64,000 bases of DNA, taken from Ruminiclostridium cellobioparum DSM 1351 = ATCC 15832. GTDB lineage: Bacteria; Bacillota; Clostridia; Acetivibrionales; DSM-1351. The notes below the pieces were generated by a model, which saw nothing but the letters and a program-made list of their open reading frames with translations, did no database searches and was not told the DNA's origin. The translations under genes were made by a program, and so were the position numbers. Positions within the stretch are counted from its first letter, which is position 1. Every line of letters begins with the position of its first letter. The DNA is taken from positions 101,067 to 165,066 of the forward strand of contig NZ_KK211292.1 of assembly GCF_000621505.1 (NCBI RefSeq). The letters run 5' to 3'. Positions 9,411 through 17,621 of this stretch are shown one piece after another.

Positions 9411-10208
9411 GTGAAGGTTAGAGTTTTTGACAATGAAACCGATCATTTTTTTAAATCAGAGGTATACGCAAAAATAAATACCGGTTGGTATGAAAAACAA
9501 TTGGTACACGTTCCGTCAGAAAACGGTGGATATATTAAGTTTTTTGATTATTTGGATAAGAGTAAAGAAAAAATGCCGTACAAAGTTAATATAAATACAA
9601 TTATATCGGATAGTCCAAAGGAATGGATTAGGCAAGAGTCTGGATTTGTAGATAATCAAATAAAAGGCTTTGAAAAACTACTACGCAAAGAAGTTCGTTT
9701 TTTCGAATATATGGGTTATTCATGGCTGTATGAAAATAAGTCTATCTTGGCTGGATTGCTGAATGGTGATGCTATACCTTTCAAAGGGAGCATTTTTGAA
9801 AACAAGGCTGTTGCCTCCGTGATAAGCGGATGGACATATGTTGAGACACCGGAAGACGTTAACAACCTATTAGAAAATGCCTATTATTTTCACGATTCGA
9901 TACTTAAAACAGCAAATTATACGAGCGGTGCTTATGTTAATTCTGACCGCTCAATGTACCCTGTGGCTAACATCCGACAAGTGACCATGTTCTTTGACAG
10001 CCAATGGTGCGACACAATCGAAATGGTATTCGAAGGTGTAACCGCTTTCAATTTGCGACCGGCTGGAGATAACTACGCGGCCGATATATTAGAAGCTTCA
10101 CTCATTATAAAGGATTCATCCATATTCTTTTGCGACGATGGGATTGAAGAGTGGGATGAAGATACTTGGATAACAGCTTATGGTTTACGTTGGCGTTTTG
10201 TGCGGTAA
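9411..10208 (+). CDS. Uncharacterised protein, immunity-like C-terminal half
   Basis: 265 residues, no family identified with certainty. The second half (from about residue 155, YYFHDSILKTANY ... YGLRWRFV) is rich in beta-strand patterns and acidic residues (CDDGIEEWDEDTW). It has the FHDS opening I associate with small immunity-like or DUF proteins of contact-dependent toxin loci; this is a weak resemblance. No signal peptide or membrane segment. GTG start at 9411 with GGAAGGAGGG at 9396-9405. It is a single gene between repeats R3 and R4, the same arrangement as the Mrr gene. A defence or immunity role is only suggested by context. Confidence 0.5.
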   Translation: MKVRVFDNETDHFFKSEVYAKINTGWYEKQLVHVPSENGGYIKFFDYLDKSKEKMPYKVNINTIISDSPKEWIRQESGFVDNQIKGFEKLLRKEVRFFEYMGYSWLYENKSILAGLLNGDAIPFKGSIFENKAVASVISGWTYVETPEDVNNLLENAYYFHDSILKTANYTSGAYVNSDRSMYPVANIRQVTMFFDSQWCDTIEMVFEGVTAFNLRPAGDNYAADILEASLIIKDSSIFFCDDGIEEWDEDTWITAYGLRWRFVR

Positions 10209-10228
10209 TCAGTGATTAACAGAGTCCA

Positions 10229-10313
10229 CCCCTCCACCAAGGGGATACCAGAGGGATACGGCATCTTATTGATATCCTCAAGGCATGTGGAAGCCGCAGT
10301 CCTGTTGCAACGA
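10229..10313 (+). repeat. Dispersed hairpin-rich repeat, copy R4 (best-preserved)
   Basis: Copy R4 shows all elements: hairpin CCCCT-CCACCA-AGGGG, stem GATACC...GGCATC, hairpin TTGA-TATCC-TCAA, then GGCATGTGGAAGCCGCAG and TCCTGTTGCAACG, which contains the palindrome GTTGCAAC. It lies between the 265-aa gene and the broken recombinase. Confidence 0.8.
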
Positions 10314-10366
10314 TTGAAACACTGACGTTGCAAGGCTTAACGGGGGTGATACAAGAAATATGCTTT

Positions 10367-10398
10367 GACGTGAGTGAATTCCCTCACGTCTTTTCTTT
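10367..10398 (+). terminator. Rho-independent terminator
   Basis: Stem GACGTGAG (10367-10374) with CTCACGTC (10383-10390), loop 8, followed by a T-rich run TTTTCTTTTT. It ends transcription from the 265-aa gene/R4 side before the recombinase remnant. Confidence 0.75.
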
Positions 10399-10436
10399 TT
10401 GGTAGAATATTAATGAGGTCTCATTTTATTATATAG

Positions 10437-11346
10437 ATGCGAAGGACAATGAAAAATGTAAGGATTATACCCGCTAAACCGAAAGAAAATAAAAAGCTTA
10501 GGGTTGCCACTTATTGCCGGGTCAGCACCTTCGGGCCGGAGCAACTGCGCAGCCTTGAGATTCAGATAAATGCGTACAAGAAAATGATAAAAGGCCATCC
10601 CAACTGGCTTTTTGCCGGTGTTTTTTATGATATTGAAAGCGGGCTTCGAAGAAGTGGCAGAAAAAGTCTAGACAAACTACTCAGAAAAGTTGTGAAAAGG
10701 TAAAATAGATTACATCCTCACAAAGTCAATCAGCAGGATATCAAGAGACACTCTGGAGATTTTGAAAATCACAATATTTTTAAGAGAGCGAGGGATCAAT
10801 ATGCATTTTGAAAATGAGAAACTGGATTCAATAGAGGCGGATAAAGAATTTGAGATTACGCTGAGGGGTATGCTGGCGCAGGACGAAAGCCGGAATACCA
10901 GCGAGAATATCCAGTGGGGAATTCAGCGCAAGTTCGAAAAGGGCGAGATTTATACGAAGTATAAGAATTTCATGGGCTATACCTGTGTTGACGGTGAAAT
11001 GGTCATTGTGCCGGAACAGACAGAGGTAGTTAGAAAAATATTTTACTTATACATACAAGGCCAGACGTTGGGACAAATTAAAACCTATCTGGAAGCCCAA
11101 GGAATTAAGACTGTAACGGGTAAGGACATCTGGGATACAAAAACGATTCAGAGAATGTTGACCAATGAGAAATACAAGGGTGACACAATGCTTCAAAAGA
11201 CTTTCACCGAAGATTTTATGACCGGTAAGAAAAGAAGAAATGATGGACAGCGCAACAAGTATTATGTAAAGAACAGTCATCCGGCCATTATCTCTGCTGA
11301 AGTATTCGATATGGTTCAGGAGGAAATGGCAAAGCGTGCAGTGTGA
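10437..11346 (+). pseudogene. Large serine recombinase, frameshifted and 3'-truncated
   Basis: The N-terminal resolvase part (10437-10703) includes YCRVSTFGPEQLRSLEIQ. The catalytic-serine motif is normally written YxRVS, and it is present. Near 10695-10700 the frame shifts; the continuation reads KGKIDYILTKSISRISRDTLEIL and joins the Recombinase domain encoded to 11346. The gene then ends after AKRAV, before the zinc ribbon that the left-edge copy still has at the equivalent place. It therefore has two lesions: a frameshift and loss of the C-terminal DNA-binding part. It is the second copy of the recombinase at 1-559 and closes the island. Start could be ATG 10437 or 10449. Confidence 0.85.
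11163..11337 (+). repeat. Long direct repeat, right copy
   Basis: This matches 1-175 with two substitutions and ends at the point where the recombinase gene is truncated. The two copies are in direct orientation 11162 bp apart, so homologous recombination between them could delete the whole island. Confidence 0.95.
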
Positions 11347-11392
11347 CTCGTTCCTAACTGAAAAGGTTAAGCACTGTTCAAATGGTATCAAC

Positions 11393-11638
11393 TTACAAAT
11401 GCAATCCATCAAAGAACACATCAAATGAGTTGATACCATAAATTTGTTTCAAAGCTAATAGAACGCTAATGCGCACACTATAGCGACCTTGCTCTATTTT
11501 AGCAAGAATATCCTCAGTCATTGGAATACCCAAAATCTCTAACTGGGCAGATGCCTCACGTTGAGATAAATTAGCCTTTTTGCGCAAAGCTTTAAGATTG
11601 TGACCGATTGAAATGTCTTGTTTTAATCCGTTAGACAT
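11393..11638 (-). CDS. XRE-family helix-turn-helix repressor
   Basis: 81 residues, essentially one HTH domain: ALRKKANLSQREASAQLEIL is the helix-turn-helix, with a longer second half (EDILAKIEQGRYSVRISVLLAL) typical of small Xre/Cro-type regulators. No second domain. It is transcribed divergently from the 89-aa gene at 11756. The 117 bp between them hold two identical 14-bp palindromes, so it very likely represses its own and the neighbour's promoter. Start by ATG with GGGAGGT upstream on the minus strand. Confidence 0.85.
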   Translation of the reverse strand: MSNGLKQDISIGHNLKALRKKANLSQREASAQLEILGIPMTEDILAKIEQGRYSVRISVLLALKQIYGINSFDVFFDGLHL

Positions 11639-11669
11639 AGCTACCTCCCTAAGCGAAATTTCTTTTGCT

Positions 11670-11683
11670 GGATAAATATATCC
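11670..11683. promoter_or_regulatory. Probable XRE operator, site 1
   Basis: GGATAAATATATCC, an inverted repeat GGATA-N4-TATCC, lies 32 bp upstream of the repressor start. The identical sequence occurs at 11718. Confidence 0.65.
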
Positions 11684-11686
11684 ATC

Positions 11687-11716
11687 TTGATTTTATCCTA
11701 ATTACCGTGCTATAAT
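11687..11716 (+). promoter_or_regulatory. Promoter for the 89-aa gene
   Basis: TTGATT at 11687-11692, an 18-bp spacer, TATAAT at 11711-11716. The second operator begins two bases after the -10 box, so bound repressor would block initiation. Confidence 0.6.
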
Positions 11717-11717
11717 T

Positions 11718-11731
11718 GGATAAATATATCC
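11718..11731. promoter_or_regulatory. Probable XRE operator, site 2
   Basis: Identical GGATAAATATATCC, 48 bp centre-to-centre from site 1 and directly downstream of the TATAAT box. Confidence 0.65.
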
Positions 11732-11755
11732 AGTTTGCATATTGGGAGGCCATGA

Positions 11756-12025
11756 ATGATGGAAAACAGCAAGAACGAATACTTGGTCAAAATCGAAGAG
11801 GCTATTAAAGAACTGCCTAACAAGGCACAAAACGCCATCTATTGGATAATAACGCATTTTGAGTTTGTGGAAGAGATGTGCAAAAATCCAGAAATGACTA
11901 ATGAGGAAATCGAAGAATATAAAGAAGAGGCAAAAGCAAAGGAAGATTATATAATGCTTGCTCTTCTGTGTGCTGCACAAACGTATAAGGAAAACAGCAA
12001 TGAAACAACGGAACAGGAGAACTGA
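11756..12025 (+). CDS. Small acidic hypothetical protein, tail altered by mobile-element junction
   Basis: 89 residues, helical and acidic (EEIEEYKEEAKAKEDY), no family recognised. It has GGGAGG at 11743-11748 before ATG 11756, and is regulated from the divergent XRE promoter region. Its last ten residues, NSNETTEQEN, are nearly the same as the last ten of the IS110 transposase at 51 kb (NGNETTKQEN), because both genes run into the same 54-nt sequence (11997-12050 and 51728-51781). The native C-terminus was therefore probably replaced when the group II intron-like element inserted. It could be the antitoxin or partner of the XRE regulator, but nothing shows that directly. Confidence 0.55.
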   Translation: MMENSKNEYLVKIEEAIKELPNKAQNAIYWIITHFEFVEEMCKNPEMTNEEIEEYKEEAKAKEDYIMLALLCAAQTYKENSNETTEQEN

Positions 12026-12050
12026 TAATCCAAGGAGTGGAATGACAGGG
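11997..12050 (+). repeat. 54-nt shared junction sequence, copy A
   Basis: 51 of 54 positions match 51728-51781 (GCAATGAAAC...GGAATGACAGGG). It joins the 3' end of the 89-aa gene to the group II intron domain I region. The second copy joins the 3' end of the IS110 transposase to unrelated DNA. Confidence 0.85.
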
Positions 12051-12657
12051 TAACGCCTTGAAATGCTCCCCTTAATACTCCGACTGGCATTTATGGCGAA
12101 AGCTTATAGATGTCAGAAGCTCGGTGAAGTCGTCTGAGAGTGACCGTAGATTGTTAAGGTTTAACAATCCGAAAGCTGTCCAGAGGTGGATGGTGTCACC
12201 TAAAGGTCGGAGGTCTATAAAGTACCTATGGTCAGAATGATAAATGTTATCTGACGAATCCGCGAATGTACGGGTCTATACCTTTGGGACATAGAAATGT
12301 GTTCTGGCGTTAATTCGCAGTCAGCGTGGTAAAGTAAGAATTGCATGTATGAAATACCATAGTGCGTTACAGGCGCATCCCAACTGACAGGCTTATAGTG
12401 GAGACCTATGGGTACTTATGTAAAGATAGGATTATTGGAATGAGGAAAGGTATCGAGTTTTCCTTATGGAAAATAAGCAGACGAAGAACAATAAACCGCT
12501 GAATCGGTACTGAAAAGTAGAGGTCGAACCGTTGAAGCCCCTGTAATGGGGGTAGAGGGATGACCTCAAGTCATTATCATTCAAATCGAATCATCAGTAA
12601 ATATGAGGATTTCGAGTAAGACCAAAAGAGATTACTCCGTGAAGGGAGTGATTCCTT
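12026..12657 (+). ncRNA. Group II intron 5' ribozyme region (degenerate)
   Basis: 632 nt without an ORF precede the LtrA-type gene. They have the look of domain I-IV RNA: the runs GAAGTCGTCTGAGAGTGACC, GGTCGGAGGTCTATAAAG and ACAGGCGCATCCCAACTGAC match what I know of clostridial group II introns. The exact 5' splice boundary is unclear (somewhere within about 11997-12060). I found no domain V hairpin downstream, so the intron is 3'-truncated and cannot splice as it stands. Confidence 0.6.
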
Positions 12658-13520
12658 ATGCCAATAGAGAGAAAGAAAATCGTTAGTACAGAGGATTTAC
12701 GCCATGCAGAATACTATGACATGCAAGGAGTGTTTGACGACCTGTATGCCAGAAGTAAAGCAGGTGAACAATTTACAGACCTGTTAAGCATTACTCTATC
12801 AAAAAACAATGTACTTCTGGCATACCGCAACATCAAGTCAAATACCGGTAGCAACACCGCTGGAACTGACAAACTCACCATTAAGGACATTGGTAAAATG
12901 CCAGTGGACGAAGTGGTGGAAAAAGTAAAATTTATCGTCACTGGTAGCAAATATGAATACCGTCCAAAACCAGTAAGAAGAAAGGACATCCCAAAGCCAC
13001 ATGACCCAACAGCGCTCCGGCCACTTGGTATTCCATGTATATGGGATAGGTTGATACAGCAATATGTCAAGCAAGTTATGGAGCCAATATGTGAGGCGAA
13101 ATTCAGCGAAAACAGCTTTGGTTTCCGTTCCAATCGGTCAGTTGAGAATCGGGCAAGTACGGCGAATAAAACCCCGTTGCAAACAAAAATCTTGGTGTGC
13201 GTACACAGCAGAGGGACGAGTAGGATTGCACGATAACCTCCGAATAAACGTTCCCCTTATGATACCAACCACTAAGAGGAGCAAGCGCAGAATATGCGGA
13301 TAATCGTATCTCGCTCTTCTGCGCATAATGGGGTAAATGTGCAATACTGGGCATTCCGTTTCAGCATACCAGTGAAATCCATTGTCACCACATCACACCA
13401 AAGCAAAATGGTGGCGGGGATAAATACGAAAATCTTATTCTGGTACATGAAACCGTCCATAAATTGATACACGCCACACGAGCAGAAAAAATTACCCACC
13501 TGCTTACACAGGCACTCTTG
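12658..13520 (+). pseudogene. ltrA: Group II intron reverse transcriptase/maturase, internally deleted
   Basis: 12658-13137 encodes RT blocks 0-2 (LRPLGIPCIWDRLIQQYVKQ, FSENSFGFRSNRSVE) and then runs out of frame, ending at 13236. The catalytic YADD block and maturase X domain are missing. From about 13263 a second frame resumes with YQPLRGASAEYADNRISLFCA, a TAA where Gln is expected, then WGKCAILG and the HNH endonuclease core HCHHITPKQNGGGDKYENL. This is the normal C-terminal HNH domain of LtrA proteins. The gene thus has a deletion of the central half, a frameshift and a nonsense codon. It is fused near 13520 to an IS66 fragment. Confidence 0.85.
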
Positions 13521-13920
13521 CATGCAGCAAAGCAGCGTTTTGGTGCATCAAGTGAAAAAACGCCTCAGATAAATGGGCAGTATCTTCTCTTTGATGAAGA
13601 AATTATAGAAAATACTGTTGAGCCTGCTTCTCCGGTAATAAATATTAAAAAACGTAAAGTCCCTGTCAGTAAAAAAGGTGACAGAGAAAAGGCTGACTGA
13701 AGGATTGATAAGAGAAACTGTAGAGTGCGTTATCAATCCGAATGAAGCTGCACGCGGAATTTGCGGCAATGAACTTAAGGTGATTGGAAAGAAACAGGTA
13801 AGATCTGAGCTGATAATCCATATGATATGATACGCAGCACTGTATAATGAATTATCAGACACCAAATTCAAAAAACTGATACGAAAGCAATACAACTACA
13901 TAAAGAAAATTGCAAGAGAA
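13521..13920 (+). pseudogene. IS66-family TnpC transposase, N-terminal remnant
   Basis: Directly continuing the maturase HNH frame, the sequence reads AAKQRFGASSEKT and then GQYLLFDEEI. This is the characteristic start of IS66 TnpC (coiled helix, F-G-x-S-S-E-K, then LF-acidic). The frame stops at 13700. Out-of-frame coding continues as VINPNEAA and GICGNELKVIGKKQVRSEL, the zinc-finger region with one of the cysteines lost. The DDE catalytic part is absent. It is a decayed fragment next to a decayed intron; which inserted first is not clear. Confidence 0.7.
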
Positions 13921-13934
13921 TGCTTCTGGTAAAT

Positions 13935-13970
13935 AACAGCTTCACATCAAAACCTGTGAAGCTGTTATTT
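13935..13970. terminator. Strong hairpin terminator, probably bidirectional
   Basis: Perfect 12-bp stem AACAGCTTCACA / TGTGAAGCTGTT (13935-13946 with 13955-13966), followed by ATTTTA on the plus strand and preceded by AT-rich sequence for the minus strand. It separates the remnants from the convergent sensor kinase gene. Confidence 0.7.
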
Positions 13971-14053
13971 TAGGGTACGGTATGTGTTCCAGCGCTTACC
14001 ATTTACACTAAAGTATGTTCATACCCATCCAAAATGATCTTACGGATTTGGAT

Positions 14054-15799
14054 TTAGCGAATCGGCATAATAATTGTAACAGCAGTACCCAGATTAGGGT
14101 TGCTGGTTATAGTGAACCGGTAATCGGTTCCATAAGCAAAATGGAGCTTCTCCGCCACATTACCAATCCCGATCGGGCGTATTTTTGAATGTGCTGCACA
14201 AGATCCGTCTAAATTGTTTCTGCTGAGCAATTGATCAGCTTTTTCCTGTTCCATCCCGATGCCGTTATCTGTAATAACGATTTTTATATAATTATTTTCC
14301 CTGGTTACTGCTAACTCTATAAGGCCGGAAGATCCTTTGGGGCATATACCATGCAAAATAGAATTTTCTATCAGAGGTTGTAATATATTTTTGGGGATAA
14401 GGGCTCTCTCCAGTTCCCGGTCAAAGGTGCAATTAAATAAAAATTGATCCATATAACGATATTTTTGTATAATAATATATTGATTTATTACTTCAAGCTC
14501 TGTTTCTATATGTTCGAAAAGGCTGTTTTCTTCCAGATGAATACTATCCTGCAGCAAACAAATGAATGCGCTTGTGAGCTTTATAACATCCTGATTTCGG
14601 TTTTTTCTGGCAAGATAGATGACTGAATTAAGTGTGTTATAGATAAAATGCGGATTGATCTTGGTAAGCAACAACTCAAACGATACTTTTTGTTTGGCTT
14701 CCAGATTATCCAAAGCATCCTTCATATATTGCTTTGTTTTTACGACCATATGATTAAATCCGTCCGAAATATTGACCAGCTCACGTTCGCCTATAAGTGA
14801 TACAGAAATATCCAAATCGCCGTTTGCCACGGTTCCGATTGCCTGATCCAGCTTTATTATTTGCTTTGATACATTTATCAATCGGGGGAAGATAAAAATG
14901 AAAATAAGCAATAATGCTACAATAATAATTATAATTGCCGGAATCACAAAAGGAATATCCATAATCTTATTTACATGTTGATTACTTAAAAAAGATACGA
15001 TTTTCCAGTTGCAATTATTTACAACATCGGTAAAATAATAGCCGTTTTCTGATTTTTCAAAATTTGTTTTAAGCTGTTTTACTTCCTGCAGGAACTTAGT
15101 CCTTTCACCCCCGGAAAAGTAAATCATATTGTCACGCTCGTCGAATACGGCGATCTGGCTAAAGATACTGTTTTCAGTAACAATGCCTTCCATGAGAGTA
15201 TCCAGATCCAAATTTATAATGACCTGTCCGATAGCTGTTGGAACCCTGTTATTGACATTATTTATGTTGAAGATGCAGCTGATAAGGTTGAGGTGAACAA
15301 AATTACTTGTTCTGGAGGGGAAAGCGTAGTTCCCTGTAAATCCAAGATACTCTTTTGAAGAATTACCCTTTAGCGCATATTTCTCAAACCAATCAATAAA
15401 AAAATCATCATAGGGGCACTCACTCCAATAAGCCGACCCGTCATTGGCAATAATGCAGTAACTGTGAATGTAATCTTTTAACAATATGTTATTTTTAATA
15501 TTCTGCAACAAATGAGTCACGTTCTTCACTTTCTCCGAAGCTGATTCATAATCGCGCCGTTCAATGAATGCGCGCATATCACTGTTCAGCGATAAATATT
15601 CACTCAGCCTGTAAATTTCGTCTATAGAGTTTTCAATTTGAGTTAGATTTTTCTGTGCCTCATGATTTCCGAATTTTGCAATATTTGTTTGCATATTTGG
15701 AATAAATATATAATAAAAAATACCTGCAAATGAAATCAAAACAATAAATACAACTGCAATCAGTCGAGACATGATAGAATACTTTATTCCATGCTTCAT
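14054..15799 (-). CDS. Two-component sensor histidine kinase, YesM type
   Basis: 581 residues. TM1 is at about residues 11-33 and TM2 at about 283-305, enclosing an extracytoplasmic sensor domain. A HAMP-like linker follows, then the His_kinase domain with INPHFIYNTLNSV (phospho-acceptor His near residue 383) and an HATPase with ITDNGIGM near residue 507. This is the LytS/YesM class of kinases that control carbohydrate-uptake genes in Firmicutes. It is followed 45 bp later by its response regulator gene? No: on the minus strand the regulator (15845-17365) lies upstream and the kinase downstream, 45 bp apart, so they form one operon read leftwards. It probably senses an oligosaccharide or the loaded binding protein and controls the divergent importer operon at 17622. 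Confidence 0.93.
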   Translation of the reverse strand: MKHGIKYSIMSRLIAVVFIVLISFAGIFYYIFIPNMQTNIAKFGNHEAQKNLTQIENSIDEIYRLSEYLSLNSDMRAFIERRDYESASEKVKNVTHLLQNIKNNILLKDYIHSYCIIANDGSAYWSECPYDDFFIDWFEKYALKGNSSKEYLGFTGNYAFPSRTSNFVHLNLISCIFNINNVNNRVPTAIGQVIINLDLDTLMEGIVTENSIFSQIAVFDERDNMIYFSGGERTKFLQEVKQLKTNFEKSENGYYFTDVVNNCNWKIVSFLSNQHVNKIMDIPFVIPAIIIIIVALLLIFIFIFPRLINVSKQIIKLDQAIGTVANGDLDISVSLIGERELVNISDGFNHMVVKTKQYMKDALDNLEAKQKVSFELLLTKINPHFIYNTLNSVIYLARKNRNQDVIKLTSAFICLLQDSIHLEENSLFEHIETELEVINQYIIIQKYRYMDQFLFNCTFDRELERALIPKNILQPLIENSILHGICPKGSSGLIELAVTRENNYIKIVITDNGIGMEQEKADQLLSRNNLDGSCAAHSKIRPIGIGNVAEKLHFAYGTDYRFTITSNPNLGTAVTIIMPIR

Positions 15800-15844
15800 A
15801 ATCGGTATCCTTTTCCAGTATTTATCAGCGCAAGATAAAAATTA

Positions 15845-17365
15845 TTATTTGTAGGAATGCTGATTTCGGTATTCGTACGGGGTTTCCCCGGTAATTTTTT
15901 TAAAAGTTTTGCTTAAATACTGACTATTTGAGATTCCTATCTGTTGAGCTATATCACGTATTTTCATATTTGTACTGCAGAGCAGTTCCTTTGCCTGCAA
16001 TATCCGATATTCTGCCAAATATTCGTGAAAAGCCTTTCCTGTTTCTGATTTGAATTTTCTGCCTATGTACATGCTATTGCTGTTAAGCAAGGCTGATGCT
16101 TCGCTCAAGGAAAGCCAGCTGTTATAATTTTTTTTGATATAATTAATGACAAAACAAGTAGATGCCGATAAGCCGCTTTTTAGCGTATTGCTGCGGTAAA
16201 GCTCGCTTAATTGCAGCAATAAATATTCGGATACACTTTCAACATCTAAAAGCTGTGAAATCTCTGTTTTGTTCTTTATAATATCCATGCCGAATCCCGA
16301 CAATAGTAACAGGATCTGGTTAACACATTTTGAAAACAGTCCGAAATCTTCCATTTTACAAGCCCGATCCAGTACATCTGAGGTCTTATCCACCATTTCC
16401 TGATAAGAATTTAAAAAACCATCGCGGTTGATAAATGAAATATCCAACTCAGCGGCGATGCTATGCTTTATTTGCCCCGATATCTGCATTGCAGGAATTT
16501 TATTAAATATATACAACGGCAGGCACTTGTGCAATAATTCAAAATCATGATGAAGTGTCTCGAGTTTTGATGTGCGAGGGAGGTAAACAGCAAAAAAATT
16601 CATGCCAAACTTCTGAAGCAAGTCGTTCTGAATCGTATTTATAAGCTGCCGGACACAAAACAAATAGTCTTTGCCGCTCGTAACATTTTGGATACAGTTC
16701 GTCATGACAACTAAATCACCATTCTGTTCAAAAATATTTGTTGTATGGTTTTCGGGAATACTCAGCTCGACGGGGCTGCCCGTATAGGACGAGAAAAGGC
16801 TGTGTTCCTTGCTGCCCCTGAGCAGAAATGGAACAAGGGCAGTGAGCATAATTAGCGTAAACTGCTTGCGATAGGGTGATAAATGCGCCTGCTCCAGGAT
16901 TGAGAGCTGGGCTATCGTTAAATGCCGCTGAAGATAGTTTTTCAGTGCGTGCGTACGTATCAAAGTATTTTCATTTTCCTGTTTTTCTATTTTTGCTCTC
17001 ACTTTTTTCATTACATCCAGAAGCTTTTCCGAAGTCATCTCATGTTTGACAAGATACGTAAAAATGCCTACGTCAATAGCCCTCTGAGCATATGAAAAAT
17101 TCATATATCCGCTAAGAATTATAAAAGTAACAAATGGAACAATTTCCTTGATCTTTTTGCACAGTTCAATACCATCCATCCCAGGGAGCGATACATCCAT
17201 AAATACTATGTCCGGAGAACACTGCTTCACCAGTCTCAAAGCATTGTCAGGACTATAAGCCCATCCTTCAACAATAAATCCGCTATTTTCCCAGTCAATT
17301 AGTGTTAAAAGATCTGATATTACAATAGATTCGTCATCTACGAAAGTGACTTTTAGATTTCTCAT
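15845..17365 (-). CDS. Response regulator, YesN type (REC + AraC HTH)
   Basis: 506 residues. The N-terminal receiver domain has acidic residues DD at 10-11, the phospho-acceptor Asp in DIVFMDVSLPGMDG at about 56, and the conserved Lys in YLVKHE near 106. A long middle linker of unknown fold (about 130-390) follows. The C-terminal AraC-type double HTH covers about 400-506 (IRDIAQQIGISNSQYLSKTFKKITG). These regulators activate adjacent ABC importer/glycosidase genes. It is first gene of the leftward operon with the kinase and is divergent from the solute-binding-protein gene; the 256-bp gap must contain both promoters, though I could not define clear boxes. Confidence 0.93.
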   Translation of the reverse strand: MRNLKVTFVDDESIVISDLLTLIDWENSGFIVEGWAYSPDNALRLVKQCSPDIVFMDVSLPGMDGIELCKKIKEIVPFVTFIILSGYMNFSYAQRAIDVGIFTYLVKHEMTSEKLLDVMKKVRAKIEKQENENTLIRTHALKNYLQRHLTIAQLSILEQAHLSPYRKQFTLIMLTALVPFLLRGSKEHSLFSSYTGSPVELSIPENHTTNIFEQNGDLVVMTNCIQNVTSGKDYLFCVRQLINTIQNDLLQKFGMNFFAVYLPRTSKLETLHHDFELLHKCLPLYIFNKIPAMQISGQIKHSIAAELDISFINRDGFLNSYQEMVDKTSDVLDRACKMEDFGLFSKCVNQILLLLSGFGMDIIKNKTEISQLLDVESVSEYLLLQLSELYRSNTLKSGLSASTCFVINYIKKNYNSWLSLSEASALLNSNSMYIGRKFKSETGKAFHEYLAEYRILQAKELLCSTNMKIRDIAQQIGISNSQYLSKTFKKITGETPYEYRNQHSYK

Positions 17366-17621
17366 GTCTTACGCACCTTGTTTTCCATACAAATGTCTAT
17401 ATATTTCTATAAATTTCTATATATTATTGTAAGCAAACGACCGTATTAGTATTATATCAAAAGCCCGCAGGAAACTCAATAAATATATAAATAATGTACA
17501 AAACCTATAGTTTGAAGTATTGTTTCTTTCGTCAGATTTACTAAAATTATAGATAAAGTATGGTATTCCCCATTGAAACGGCCGAATACCCGCAAATAAA
17601 ACTGTAAAGGAGAAATGAAAA

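Noticed and set aside
5635-10313. Classical integron array
   Set aside because: No IntI-type tyrosine integrase beside it and the repeats lack the RYYYAAC...GTTRRRY end pairs of attC, although the layout is similar.
10367-10398. Hairpin as part of the dispersed repeat family
   Set aside because: It has a T tract and no counterpart after other copies; an ordinary terminator.
12658-13236. Reverse transcriptase as a retron or diversity-generating RT
   Set aside because: RT blocks, upstream ribozyme-like RNA and the C-terminal HNH fragment are those of a group II intron maturase; no template/variable repeat pair was seen.
13138-13523. Several 68-83 aa minus-strand frames over the intron remnant
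   Set aside because: They oppose the clearly recognisable maturase and HNH coding and have no ribosome sites.
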